From positions 1-23,985 of the IMG/VR virus record IMGVR_UViG_3300031774_002667: 23,985 bases of DNA. One strand, 5' to 3'. The notes under the pieces were generated by a model. It ran no database searches and was not told the DNA's origin. It saw only the letters and a program-made list of their open reading frames with translations. Shown here piece by piece: positions 1-7,469 of this stretch. The DNA is from a virus. The translations under genes and the position numbers were made by a program. Within the stretch, counting starts at the first letter, position 1. Every line of letters starts with the position of its first letter.

Positions 1-666
1 AAAGAAGATAACGACTTTTATCACATGCATGTGTCAAACAAGAGTATTGATCAGATATGCAGCTTAATTAAGCGTTGGTATTATAACGAAGTCGGTAGAG
101 GTAATCAATGCTTAGTGGTTTATGACTATGTGAAATTAACTGGTGAGAAAGTCGGCCAAAACTGGGCCGAGTATCAAGCAATCGGGGAGAAGATCAATAG
201 ACTCAAAGAGGTCGCTGAAGAAGTAAATTCCCCAATGCTTACAGCTATGCAACTTAACAGGTCTGCTGAAGGCACAAACAGGGTCGATAACAGTTCGGCC
301 ATCTCCCTATCAGACAGGCTACAGTGGTTTGCTGCGTTTGTGGGCATCTTCAGGCAGAAGGACGAGGACGAACTGCTCCTTGATAATGAGTATGACGACA
401 ATGGTAACATAACCCGCGATTTTGGCACTCACAAGCTGATACCAGTTAAAAGTCGATTTCAGGGTAGAGACGCTATGGGCCATGCCGATTACCTACGCAG
501 GGTGTATCCTGACGGCTCCCAGAAGAATGTTGGGAACTACATTAACTTTAACCTGCAAAACTTTGGAGTTACGGAAATGGGCTCACTAACGCATATATGC
601 GAACGTGCGCGTGAAATCTACTCCGCTGATGACGGCAGTCCTAATGATGGGGATGTTGACCTGTGA
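1..666 (+). CDS. DnaB-like replicative helicase, C-terminal part (5' end outside window)
   Basis: The reading frame is open from base 1, so this is the C-terminal part of a larger protein; the first ATG in the window (base 25) is probably internal. The visible part matches the RecA-like motor domain of DnaB helicases. It has a Walker B strand with following residues CLVVYDYVKL (DnaB family: hydrophobic strand then DY.qL), then the AMQLNRS segment (family QLNR), then SLSDRLQWFA, equivalent to the conserved LsDlr segment. Near the end, KLIPVKSRFQGRDAMG resembles the family's K.R.G. arginine-finger region. The Walker A motif must lie upstream of the window. DnaB hexamers unwind the replication fork and recruit primase, and the next gene is a primase overlapping by 4 bases (GTGA), which fits a helicase-primase pair. 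The family call is firm; the protein's full length is unknown. Confidence 0.88.
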   Translation, partial: KEDNDFYHMHVSNKSIDQICSLIKRWYYNEVGRGNQCLVVYDYVKLTGEKVGQNWAEYQAIGEKINRLKEVAEEVNSPMLTAMQLNRSAEGTNRVDNSSAISLSDRLQWFAAFVGIFRQKDEDELLLDNEYDDNGNITRDFGTHKLIPVKSRFQGRDAMGHADYLRRVYPDGSQKNVGNYINFNLQNFGVTEMGSLTHICERAREIYSADDGSPNDGDVDL

Positions 667-1586
667 AGAAGATAGAAAACATCAAAGAGGTACTCCTTGA
701 GTTGGGTTACAGTAACATCATGGACACACCGAAGGCTTATAGGGCTAGGCCGATATACAGAGACTCAGATAATAATACGGTACTATCCATAGATAAAACC
801 AGCGGCCATTTTATTGACTTTGCCAGAAATATTACTGGCAGTTTTGATGACCTAGTAAAGCTATCACTTAATCTCACAACGATTGAGGAAGCTAGAGTTT
901 GGCTGTCAACAAAGACAGTCTCAGTCTCTATCGAAAGGGTTCAGAAACCCGAAATACAAATGTCAAAGATTTACTCGCCAAGCCTGCTAAACAAACTCCA
1001 TCAAGACCACTCTTACTGGGAGCAAAGGGGCGTTTCTACGTATTCTGTTAGTGAGTTTAAAGGCGGCGTAAGCAAGAGCGGTAAAATGCAACACAGATAT
1101 GTTTTCCCTATATTTAACGGAAAGAACGAAGTCATAGGTTTTGCTGGTAGAGACTTACTACAGATAGAAAATAACAAGCGGCCAAAATGGAAACTCATTG
1201 GTGACAAATCAATGTGGAAGTACCCACTTTTTCTTAATTATAAATTATTAAAATCTGAAAAACGAGTTATAATAGTAGAAAGCATTGGTGACATGCTTTC
1301 ACTGTGGGACGCTGGTATTAAAAACGTAGTAGTGTCTTTCGGTTTGTCTTTAAGTTCTGGATTAGTAAACACTCTCTTAAGATACGACATATCCGATATC
1401 ATTGTTTCGTTTAATGATGACAGCGAAAACAATGGCGCTGGCAATAGAGCGGCTACTAAAGCAAGAAATAAACTTTTAAATTACTTTGATCCAAGTCAAG
1501 TTAGGGTTATATTTCCTACTCTTGGCGATTTCGGTGAAATGAGTAAACAGCAAATATCAGATTGGATGGGTAAAATAAATGGCTAA
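663..1586 (+). CDS. DnaG-type Toprim DNA primase without zinc ligands
   Basis: Predicted primase of 307 aa that makes RNA primers at the fork. The start is GTG at 663, inside the stop codon of the helicase gene (GTGA), which implies coupled translation. Residues 118-163 carry the RNA-polymerase-like segment seen in DnaG/T7-type primases: YWEQRGV, then RYVFPIFNGKNEVIGFAGRD. The Toprim domain follows at about 200-292, with metal-binding acidic residues E206 and D210 in VIIVESIGD, NDD at 251-253, and a final GDFGEM. The N-terminal 30-65 region follows the shape of a CHC2 zinc domain (RPIYRDSDNN, then SGHFIDFARN, then GSFDDLV), but the whole protein contains no cysteine, so zinc cannot be bound in the usual way. 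At 307 aa it is short, with no helicase or DnaB-binding C-terminal domain visible. The 3' end overlaps the nuclease gene by 8 bases. Confidence 0.85.
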   Translation: MKKIENIKEVLLELGYSNIMDTPKAYRARPIYRDSDNNTVLSIDKTSGHFIDFARNITGSFDDLVKLSLNLTTIEEARVWLSTKTVSVSIERVQKPEIQMSKIYSPSLLNKLHQDHSYWEQRGVSTYSVSEFKGGVSKSGKMQHRYVFPIFNGKNEVIGFAGRDLLQIENNKRPKWKLIGDKSMWKYPLFLNYKLLKSEKRVIIVESIGDMLSLWDAGIKNVVVSFGLSLSSGLVNTLLRYDISDIIVSFNDDSENNGAGNRAATKARNKLLNYFDPSQVRVIFPTLGDFGEMSKQQISDWMGKING

Positions 1587-2583
1587 ACAACGACAATATC
1601 TTTCAGCTTCAAGTCTAAAAAATTTAGAAACATGCAGTTGGCAATACTGGTGCAAGAAAGTCTTAAAGCTACCAGACACCAACAATGATGGCGCTCGTCG
1701 GGGCTCAATATGTCACGCGCTTCTTGAATATTTACAAAATGACTGCCATAGGGCAAATTTTGATAGAATCATTAAAGCAGATTCAGTAGATGGAGACATC
1801 GCTTGTAAAAGGCTAGTTGAACGACATTTTGTTATCGCTAACATGGATGACAAGTCCGAAGAGAATTTACAGCTTGTCAAAACCATGATAATGATAGGGC
1901 TTAAGTGGGACTTCTTCTGTGAAGAAGATGATGGCGAGATAGGCGAAGCCGAGGAAGAGTTCCTTATCGAAAGCGAAGACCCTCCTTATATTATAAAAGG
2001 CTATATAGATAAAAACGCAAGCTATGAAAAAGGCAAAAAACTAAAAATCATTGATTACAAAACCAGCAAAAAGAAATTTGATAAAGCTGAACTAGAAGCG
2101 GAAAGGCAAGCTATGATGTATACGCTTGCGGCTAAATCTCCTTGGGGCCGTAAGAAATGGCCAAAAGCAGAAAAAGTAGTCTTTAACTTTTTATTTCTGA
2201 AACCAGACTTACAGAAAAAAGGGCCAATACAGGAAGTTGAGTTTTCAGAGGATGCGTTAAAAGGGTTTGAAGCTTACGTTTCTTCTGTGTTTTTATTAAT
2301 TAATGACTTCACCGAGGACGACGCTAAAGCCAATTATGCCAAATACAATGGCAAGCACTGGCTTTGCGGCCCTGCGAAAAGCGGGTGGATATGCCCTTAC
2401 AATAAGGCATTTGACTACTACGTTCTTCTTGACAAAGACTCAAGTGTGTTAGAAACTAGTAAAAAGAAATCAGACCTTAAGAAATCTAAAGGTCAGAAAA
2501 TAGAAAAGAGAAATTACTCAGGATGCCCCGCAATACATGGGGAGTCCAACGGTAAAGAAAATTATGACCCATTCGACTTTTAA
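1579..2583 (+). CDS. PD-(D/E)XK nuclease, RecB/Cas4-like
   Basis: Protein of 334 aa with the motif order of the RecB/Cas4 nuclease family. It has an N-terminal YLSASSLKNLETCSWQYW segment (residues 7-24), the motif I histidine in GSICHALLE (H46), the aspartate of KGYID (D144), the catalytic core IIDYKTSKK (D159, K161), and the Q177...Y181 motif in ERQAMMYTL. Cysteines at 19, 263, 272 and 316 sit one near the N-terminus and three near the C-terminus. That layout resembles the 4Fe-4S clasp of AddB/Cas4 nucleases, although the C-terminal spacing is looser than usual. The last 50 residues are lysine-rich, then acidic. A likely role is 5'-end resection or processing of recombination and replication intermediates, together with the Rad52-like protein at 10588. 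It overlaps the primase gene by 8 bases and ends 2 bases before the next gene. No CRISPR genes are nearby, so a Cas4 role in adaptation is not supported. Confidence 0.82.
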   Translation: MAKQRQYLSASSLKNLETCSWQYWCKKVLKLPDTNNDGARRGSICHALLEYLQNDCHRANFDRIIKADSVDGDIACKRLVERHFVIANMDDKSEENLQLVKTMIMIGLKWDFFCEEDDGEIGEAEEEFLIESEDPPYIIKGYIDKNASYEKGKKLKIIDYKTSKKKFDKAELEAERQAMMYTLAAKSPWGRKKWPKAEKVVFNFLFLKPDLQKKGPIQEVEFSEDALKGFEAYVSSVFLLINDFTEDDAKANYAKYNGKHWLCGPAKSGWICPYNKAFDYYVLLDKDSSVLETSKKKSDLKKSKGQKIEKRNYSGCPAIHGESNGKENYDPFDF

Positions 2584-2585
2584 AG

Positions 2586-3338
2586 ATGCTACCACTTTTT
2601 AAATCACATTATTCAATCGGTAAATCAATCTTGACCCTTGAGGAAGAAGGCTCCTCTGTCGAGGATGGCCCTCAATCAATCATCGATCTATGCAAAAAGA
2701 ATGACATGAAGGAGTTGTTTTTAGTTGACGACTCCATGAGTGGTTTTTTGCAGGGCTACCTAAACAGTGAGAAAGCAGACCTCAAGTTTAGGTTTGGCCT
2801 AAGAATTAGAATCTGTGAGGATTCAAATGAAAGAAACGAAGAGCAGAAGAAGAAAACCTCAAAAGTAATTCTGTTCGCTAAAACCAAGGAAGGGTATAAG
2901 CGGTTAATTAAAATTTATACCCAAGCAGCACAACAGGGCTTTTATCACGGGCCTAGAACCGATTACAAAACGCTTAAAGACAACTGGAGCAACAAAGACT
3001 TATCATTAATGGTGCCGTTCTACGACTCATTCTTACACCTTAACACTCTACATGGTTATATGTGTATGCCTGACCTTAGTTTTTGCGACCCAGTTTACGC
3101 GGTAGAAAACAATGACATCCCATTTAATTTTCTTATTCGCAAAAGAGTAGAAGAATTTTGCAAGCAAGATAAGTGCGTCGAAGTGAAAAGCGTTTTTTAT
3201 AACAAAAAAGAAGACTTCAAAGCTTTCTTAACATTTAGATGCATTAACAAAAGAACCACTCTCGACAAGCCAAATCTAGACCACATGACAAGTGATGAAT
3301 TTTGCTTAGAGAGCTTCCTTCAAAAAAGCTTGACCTAG
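2586..3338 (+). CDS. free-standing PHP-like N-terminal piece of DNA polymerase III alpha
   Basis: Protein of 250 aa resembling the N-terminal PHP domain of bacterial DnaE, encoded apart from the polymerase body at 4370. Similar features in order are LFKSHYSIGKSILTLEEEG at residues 4-22 (DnaE: H.H..YS...g), ELFLVDDSMSGFLQGYL (DnaE: alaitD...l.G...fy), FRFGLRIRICED (the 'iG.e' strand), KVILFAKTKEGYKRLIKIY (DnaE: li.LAkn..GY.nL..l), and AVENNDIPFNFLIRKRVEEF near 173-192. The metal-binding HxH of an active PHP is reduced to a single H (HYS), so it is probably inactive as a phosphoesterase and may be a structural or clamp-contact subunit. The final codons also hold the -35 box of the next gene's predicted promoter. 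The assignment rests on motif pattern and on the polymerase two genes downstream. Confidence 0.72.
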   Translation: MLPLFKSHYSIGKSILTLEEEGSSVEDGPQSIIDLCKKNDMKELFLVDDSMSGFLQGYLNSEKADLKFRFGLRIRICEDSNERNEEQKKKTSKVILFAKTKEGYKRLIKIYTQAAQQGFYHGPRTDYKTLKDNWSNKDLSLMVPFYDSFLHLNTLHGYMCMPDLSFCDPVYAVENNDIPFNFLIRKRVEEFCKQDKCVEVKSVFYNKKEDFKAFLTFRCINKRTTLDKPNLDHMTSDEFCLESFLQKSLT

Positions 3339-3345
3339 CATCAAG
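3329..3345. repeat. inverted repeat over the -35 box, candidate operator
   Basis: CTTGA, 7 bases, TCAAG covers the -35 box of the cupin promoter. The arm ATCAAG (3340-3345) can also pair with CTTGAT at 3357-3362, so the arms occur three times across the promoter. The same CTTGAC-N5-ATCAAG pattern with the same preceding AAAAAG lies at 10544-10567. It may be a repressor or activator site; no binding protein can be named. Confidence 0.4.
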
Positions 3346-3364
3346 TATGATATATTCTTGATAT
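3330..3364 (+). promoter_or_regulatory. sigma70-like promoter for cupin gene, predicted leaderless
   Basis: The -35 box TTGACC is at 3330-3335, followed by a 17-base spacer and -10 box TATTCT at 3353-3358. The ATG of the cupin gene is 6 bases further on, at the expected transcription start. An alternative -10, TATATT at 3351-3356, would have a 15-base spacer. The gap contains no Shine-Dalgarno-like purine run. The same geometry recurs before 6948 and 10588, which is the main support. Activity is inferred, not shown. Confidence 0.55.
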
Positions 3365-3730
3365 ATGAAGTCAGGAATGATTCAAGACGTTAAAGTGGTA
3401 GGGAAAAGCTGGGGTACAGAAGAGTGGTTCGCTAACAACGAAGCCGAAGACTATTGCGGCAAAGTCCTGACGATAGTAGAAGGCGAGTCAACCTCAATGC
3501 ACTACCACGCTGACAAGCATGAGACATTTTTTGTTTTACAAGGCTCTCTAAAGGTCGATTGGATTGACACAAAGCAAGGAGTGGTAAATACCACGATCAT
3601 CGGTTGTGGAGGCGCTATGGAAATGCCTCGTAATAGACCCCATAAATTAACAGCAAACAATGGTAATGTTAAATTAATTGAAGCGAGCACCTTTCACCGC
3701 GACGAAGATAGCTTTAGAGTATACAGATAA
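3365..3730 (+). CDS. small single-domain cupin, sugar-isomerase-like
   Basis: Protein of 121 aa with one cupin barrel. Cupin motif 1 is seen as MHYHADKHETFFVLQG, with metal ligands H46, H48 and E53; motif 2 follows as MPRNRPHKL, with H93. The opening GKSWGTEEWF and the following CGKVLTI are like the cupin domain of mannose-6-phosphate isomerase/mannose-1-phosphate guanylyltransferase-type proteins, so sugar-phosphate isomerisation or sugar binding is a reasonable guess. Single-domain cupins are functionally diverse, and a non-catalytic role is possible. It sits between the PHP piece and the exonuclease of the replicase, has its own predicted promoter, and its stop shares a base with the next start (TAATG). 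Two glycosyltransferase ORFs downstream (7469, 9372) could use a sugar supplied through this enzyme; that link is inference. Confidence 0.75.
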   Translation: MKSGMIQDVKVVGKSWGTEEWFANNEAEDYCGKVLTIVEGESTSMHYHADKHETFFVLQGSLKVDWIDTKQGVVNTTIIGCGGAMEMPRNRPHKLTANNGNVKLIEASTFHRDEDSFRVYR

Positions 3731-4368
3731 TGGACGAACATTTACTCAGATACGACAAAGAAAAGACTTACGTCTTTATTGATTGTGAGACACTAAACCT
3801 ATGCTTGAATAGCTGCCATAACCTTCCTTGGCAAATTGGCATGATCAAGGTCATTAACGGCAAGATCGTTGACCAGAAAGATATCTATATCAAATGGGAC
3901 ACTGACCTTAAAATCAGTGATGATGCCGCTAGGATCACTCGTTACGATCAGAGGAAGATTGATCGGCTTGGCGTAAAGCCAGAGGACACTTTCGGGGTTA
4001 TAGAAGAATGGTTAGACTCATGCGATTACATTGTGGGTCACAACACTCTAGGGTTCGACGTTTACTTAATTAAGGATTATTATAAATTCATGGGTAAATC
4101 CTCCGAACACTTATACCCCAAGTTTATCGATACGAATGCCATCGCAAAAGGAATTAAGATGGACATGCCATACAAAGCTGGCGAAGACCTACTAGAGTAT
4201 CAATACAAAGCCTACCACACTATAAAGAAAGGCGTTAAAACCAACCTCACCGCCTTGGGTAAAGAGTTTGAGATTGATGTTGATTACAACAACTTGCATG
4301 ATGCAGTCAACGATCTGATATTAAACATTAAAGTGTGGGACAAGCTGAAGTGGCAGATAGAAATATAA
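3730..4368 (+). CDS. DnaQ-type DEDDh 3'-5' exonuclease (proofreading subunit)
   Basis: Protein of 212 aa with all three Exo motifs of the DEDDh family. Exo I is VFIDCET (D18, E20), Exo II is IVGHNTLGFDVYLI (D110), and Exo III is HDAVNDLILN (H190, D195). These acidic residues bind the two metal ions that cleave mispaired 3' ends. It lies directly upstream of the polymerase III alpha catalytic gene, 1 base between stop and start, and probably serves as its proofreading partner like bacterial epsilon. The length is close to the catalytic core of DnaQ without the C-terminal alpha-binding tail, so how it docks to the polymerase is unclear. The start ATG overlaps the cupin stop (TAATG), so translation is probably coupled. 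Confidence 0.88.
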   Translation: MDEHLLRYDKEKTYVFIDCETLNLCLNSCHNLPWQIGMIKVINGKIVDQKDIYIKWDTDLKISDDAARITRYDQRKIDRLGVKPEDTFGVIEEWLDSCDYIVGHNTLGFDVYLIKDYYKFMGKSSEHLYPKFIDTNAIAKGIKMDMPYKAGEDLLEYQYKAYHTIKKGVKTNLTALGKEFEIDVDYNNLHDAVNDLILNIKVWDKLKWQIEI

Positions 4369-4369
4369 T

Positions 4370-6916
4370 ATGGAGAACTTTACTAAATCTTTTGTTGATT
4401 ACAATCTTGACATTCACGGCGTAAGACTGCCGCAGTTCGAGATTAGTGACGAATACAAGCAAGAAGCTGAAGCGGGTAGTGATTGCAGTAACTATGACTT
4501 TTTAAGAAAGCTGTGTCTGAATCGCTTTTCTAAGCTTGGCCTCAAGAAAGGAACGCAAAAGTACGATAAATACGTTAACAGGATTAAGTATGAGCTTGAA
4601 ACACTTAAAGACTTAGGTTTTATCGATTATGTATTGTTGGTTTGGGATGTTATTAACTTCTGCAAGATAAGTGATATCCCTGTTGGTCTTGGGCGTGGTT
4701 CTGCCGCTGGAAGCATAGTTTTATATCTTATTGGTGTTACTGGGATAGACCCGATTGAGCATGATCTATATTTTGAGAGATTCATTTCAAAAATCCGAGC
4801 CAAGAAAAAGGAAGTTGACGGGATCACTTATCTCGATGGCTCACTGATGTGTGATGTTGACTTAGACATCTGCTACTACCGTCGCCAAGAGGTTATTAAA
4901 TACCTTGATGAAAAGTTCGTTGGTAAAACATCAAAAATCTTAACCTTGAATACACTGAGCGGTAAGCTGCTCATGAAAGAGTGCGGTAAGATTGTTGCTG
5001 AAAAAAACGAAACCGAAGCAAATGAAGTCTCAAGCTTAATTCCAAAAACCTTTGGTCAAGTAATGGACATTAAACAAGCTTACGGAGAAGAGGAAAAGTT
5101 TAAAGCTTGGTGCGATGACAATAAAGAGACTTACAATATCGCCCTAAAACTCAGAAGCCTTATCAAAAATAAAGGCGTACATGCTTCGGCTATATCTCTA
5201 TCCTACGACCAGATGGAAGACACTTGCCCGTCCGAGCTTACTTCTCAAAAAGACGCGGTAGTTACATCTTATGACGCAGATTGGATTTCGATTTTTAATG
5301 TTAAACTCGACCTGCTAGGTTTACGTGGCGTGTCTGTGGTTGATGATGTTTGTAAGCAGGTTGGTATTAAAGTTACCGATATTGATTTAGATGACCCGTT
5401 TATTTACAGACAGCTACAAGACTTTAGGTCTCCTCACGGATCATTTCAGATCGAAGCTAACACCAACTTCAAGGTCTGCCAAAAGGTTAAACCGAAGAAT
5501 TTAGAAGAGCTTAGTGCGGTTCTAGCGTTGGCACGGCCAGGAGCCATGAACTTCACAGATCAGTACGCAAATTATACGAACAATGACGTGTACGAGGCTA
5601 TCCACCCCTTCTTTGATGATATCCTAAAGGAAACGGGCGGCGTGGCTTTGTACCAAGAGCAGCTAATGAAGATGGCTAATAAGATTGGCTTTACGCTTGA
5701 TGAAGCGGAAATCTTGAGGCGGATTGTTGGTAAGAAAAAACGCTCAGAGGCGCTTAAGTGGAAGAAGAAGATTAAAGACAAGATTAAAGAAAAAAGCCTT
5801 GATGAAGAGATTGGTAATATTCTCTGGCAAATCCTTGAAGACTCAGCTAATTACTCATTCAATAAGAGTCACAGTGTAAGCTATGCAGCTTTAGCAGCTA
5901 TCACAGTCTACTTGAAATTTAAATACCCGCGACAGTTCTTCCTGAGCTTGCTTAAGATGTCTCGTCACGAGCCAAGCCCAATAGAAGAGATTTCAAAAAT
6001 CCACAAAGAAATGGATTTATTTGACATTAAACTTTTACCGCCTCACTTAACAAAATCCAATATGGACTTTTCCATTGAGGGTAACGATATCCGTTTCGGA
6101 TTGCTGTCAATCAAGGGGGTGTCAGATAAGGCTGTCGAGAAAATCAACGATTTTAAGAATGAGTATTCCACAAAATTTGAGGTTTTTGCCGCCGCAAAAG
6201 AAGCGAAAGTAAATGTTGGCGTGCTTTCAGCTTTGATTCAAGCTGGAGCTCTCGAAGGATTTAAACAGTCCAGAAGCAAGGTTGTGCTTGAGGCGCAGCT
6301 TTGGAACGTGCTGCATGTCAAAGAGAAGAAATTCGCAATGAAATTTGCAGATAAGTTCAATCATGATCTTATTGAGATTGTTAAGCATCTGAAGACTTTT
6401 CAAGATGAAAAAGGTAAGATTGTTATCCCTGAATCTAGGTACGAAACCATCAAGAAGAAATACCTGCCATACAAAGAAATTTACGACTTAAACAGTAAAT
6501 CCGAATTTTTTGCTAACTGGTATTACGAAAAAATGCTCTTGGGATACACTTACAACAAAACACTCAGGGATATCTTTTCAAGTAAGAGAGAAGGGCTAAC
6601 GTCCGTTCGCAGCGTTAACGGTCTGGCAGAACGCAACAAGGTAGTTTTTATTGGCCAGATAGAAGACTGTTGGAAAGGCAAATCTAAAAACGGCAACAAG
6701 TATTACAAAATGGATGTCGCTGATGAGACTGCTACCTCAAAAGTAATGATTTTCAACGACAAGATGGATGATTGCCAGTCACTTAACAATGGGCTCCCAC
6801 AAAAGGGTCAGATTGTTATTGTGAAAGGCTCAACCGCAGATGGGGTGGTATTCGCTGATTTAATTAGCGTGCAAGACAACAAAGTATATACCAAACTTTC
6901 TGAGCTTAAAAGTTGA
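4370..6916 (+). CDS. DNA polymerase III alpha catalytic subunit lacking PHP domain
   Basis: Protein of 848 aa, a C-family polymerase. It starts where the polymerase body of DnaE begins (LPQFEISDEY) and is about 300 residues shorter than E. coli DnaE because the PHP domain is encoded separately at 2586. Catalytic features are GLGRGSAAGS at 107-115 (nucleotide binding), CDVDLDICYYRR at 161-172 with D164 and D166 matching the paired palm aspartates of E. coli DnaE (D401, D403), and VKLDLLGLRG with D314 as the third aspartate (D555). Further conserved segments are FQIEAN, ALARPGAMN, LYQEQLMKMA, ILRRIVGKKK and YSFNKSHSVSYA. An OB-fold follows at about 750-848 (VVFIGQIEDCWKG, KYYKMDVADE). No zinc or tau-binding domain is obvious. 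It works with the exonuclease at 3730. The stop codon overlaps the -35 box of the next promoter. Confidence 0.95.
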   Translation: MENFTKSFVDYNLDIHGVRLPQFEISDEYKQEAEAGSDCSNYDFLRKLCLNRFSKLGLKKGTQKYDKYVNRIKYELETLKDLGFIDYVLLVWDVINFCKISDIPVGLGRGSAAGSIVLYLIGVTGIDPIEHDLYFERFISKIRAKKKEVDGITYLDGSLMCDVDLDICYYRRQEVIKYLDEKFVGKTSKILTLNTLSGKLLMKECGKIVAEKNETEANEVSSLIPKTFGQVMDIKQAYGEEEKFKAWCDDNKETYNIALKLRSLIKNKGVHASAISLSYDQMEDTCPSELTSQKDAVVTSYDADWISIFNVKLDLLGLRGVSVVDDVCKQVGIKVTDIDLDDPFIYRQLQDFRSPHGSFQIEANTNFKVCQKVKPKNLEELSAVLALARPGAMNFTDQYANYTNNDVYEAIHPFFDDILKETGGVALYQEQLMKMANKIGFTLDEAEILRRIVGKKKRSEALKWKKKIKDKIKEKSLDEEIGNILWQILEDSANYSFNKSHSVSYAALAAITVYLKFKYPRQFFLSLLKMSRHEPSPIEEISKIHKEMDLFDIKLLPPHLTKSNMDFSIEGNDIRFGLLSIKGVSDKAVEKINDFKNEYSTKFEVFAAAKEAKVNVGVLSALIQAGALEGFKQSRSKVVLEAQLWNVLHVKEKKFAMKFADKFNHDLIEIVKHLKTFQDEKGKIVIPESRYETIKKKYLPYKEIYDLNSKSEFFANWYYEKMLLGYTYNKTLRDIFSSKREGLTSVRSVNGLAERNKVVFIGQIEDCWKGKSKNGNKYYKMDVADETATSKVMIFNDKMDDCQSLNNGLPQKGQIVIVKGSTADGVVFADLISVQDNKVYTKLSELKS

Positions 6917-6947
6917 CAAACAGCTTACAAAACCCTAATATAGTTAG
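6913..6947 (+). promoter_or_regulatory. sigma70-like promoter for ssDNA-binding gene, predicted leaderless
   Basis: A perfect -35 box TTGACA (6913-6918), a 17-base spacer and -10 box TAATAT (6936-6941) end 6 bases before the ATG at 6948, so transcription should begin at or next to the start codon. No Shine-Dalgarno sequence lies in the 31-base gap. An alternative -10, TATAGT at 6939-6944, would need a 20-base spacer. This is the best -35 match of the three. Inferred from sequence only. Confidence 0.62.
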
Positions 6948-7469
6948 ATGATTACGTTTTACAAGCCAAACGCCAAAGTGACGGGGGCTGGCTGCTCATT
7001 TTATGTAAACGACCAAGGTGAGTTTTTCGCTACTTTTATCAAGCAGAAAACTGCCCCCTCTAATGGTCGCGCTGCTTCCTTTGACCAAAACAAAAAAGCC
7101 ATCATGAAGCTAAGTCCTACTGAGATTGGCAGTTTTATCAATGCGATCTTAAGGAAGACTGAGGCCAAAGGTTATCACCAAAGCTCTAAACAGGTTGTTA
7201 CCTTTACTATGGCGGCTTCAACAGGTGAGTATGCTGGCAAATTCACTTGGCAAGCAACCTTCACAGCAAAAGATGACTCAACGAATAAATCATCATTTTT
7301 TGTAACGCTTGAATCTAGCGAAGCTATGTTGTTGCTTGAGCACTTTAGATATCTACTGCAAAAGCACTGGTCGATCACCGACAAAAAGTATGCTAATAAA
7401 AATTTCGCCAAAGAAGAAGCGAGCAGACAAAAATCTAATAAGCCTCAAGACGACGACCCAGAGTGGTAA
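6948..7469 (+). CDS. probable phage single-stranded DNA-binding protein
   Basis: Protein of 173 aa. It opens FYKPNAKVTGAGCSFYVN, followed by strands rich in aromatic and basic residues (FFATFIKQK, ASFDQNKKAIMKLS), a helix around TEIGSFINAIL, two more strands (QVVTFTMAAS, FTWQATFTAK), then NKSSFFVTLESSEAMLLLEHF. The tail is lysine/arginine-rich and ends in an acidic, aromatic tip QDDDPEW. A beta-sheet plus helix layout with an acidic tip is typical of phage ssDNA-binding proteins, where the tip recruits partners, and the pattern is reminiscent of Whirly/PC4-like folds. Its place between polymerase and recombination genes fits. It has its own strong promoter, as expected for a protein needed in large amounts. 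The family identity is a judgement from pattern; a hypothetical protein of other function cannot be excluded. Confidence 0.55.
   Translation: MITFYKPNAKVTGAGCSFYVNDQGEFFATFIKQKTAPSNGRAASFDQNKKAIMKLSPTEIGSFINAILRKTEAKGYHQSSKQVVTFTMAASTGEYAGKFTWQATFTAKDDSTNKSSFFVTLESSEAMLLLEHFRYLLQKHWSITDKKYANKNFAKEEASRQKSNKPQDDDPEW

Noticed and set aside
1579-2583. Cas4 of a phage-borne CRISPR system
   Set aside because: No repeat-spacer array or other cas gene is in the window; replication and recombination neighbours favour a RecB-type phage nuclease.
3340-3362. Hairpin ATCAAG/CTTGAT as a terminator after the PHP gene
   Set aside because: The stem is short and AT-rich, has no following T-run and overlaps the promoter elements, so an operator or chance is more likely.
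7463-7468. GTG at 7463 as start of the glycosyltransferase
   Set aside because: ATG at 7469 overlaps the preceding stop as TAATG, the arrangement used repeatedly in this genome; the GTG would add only two residues.
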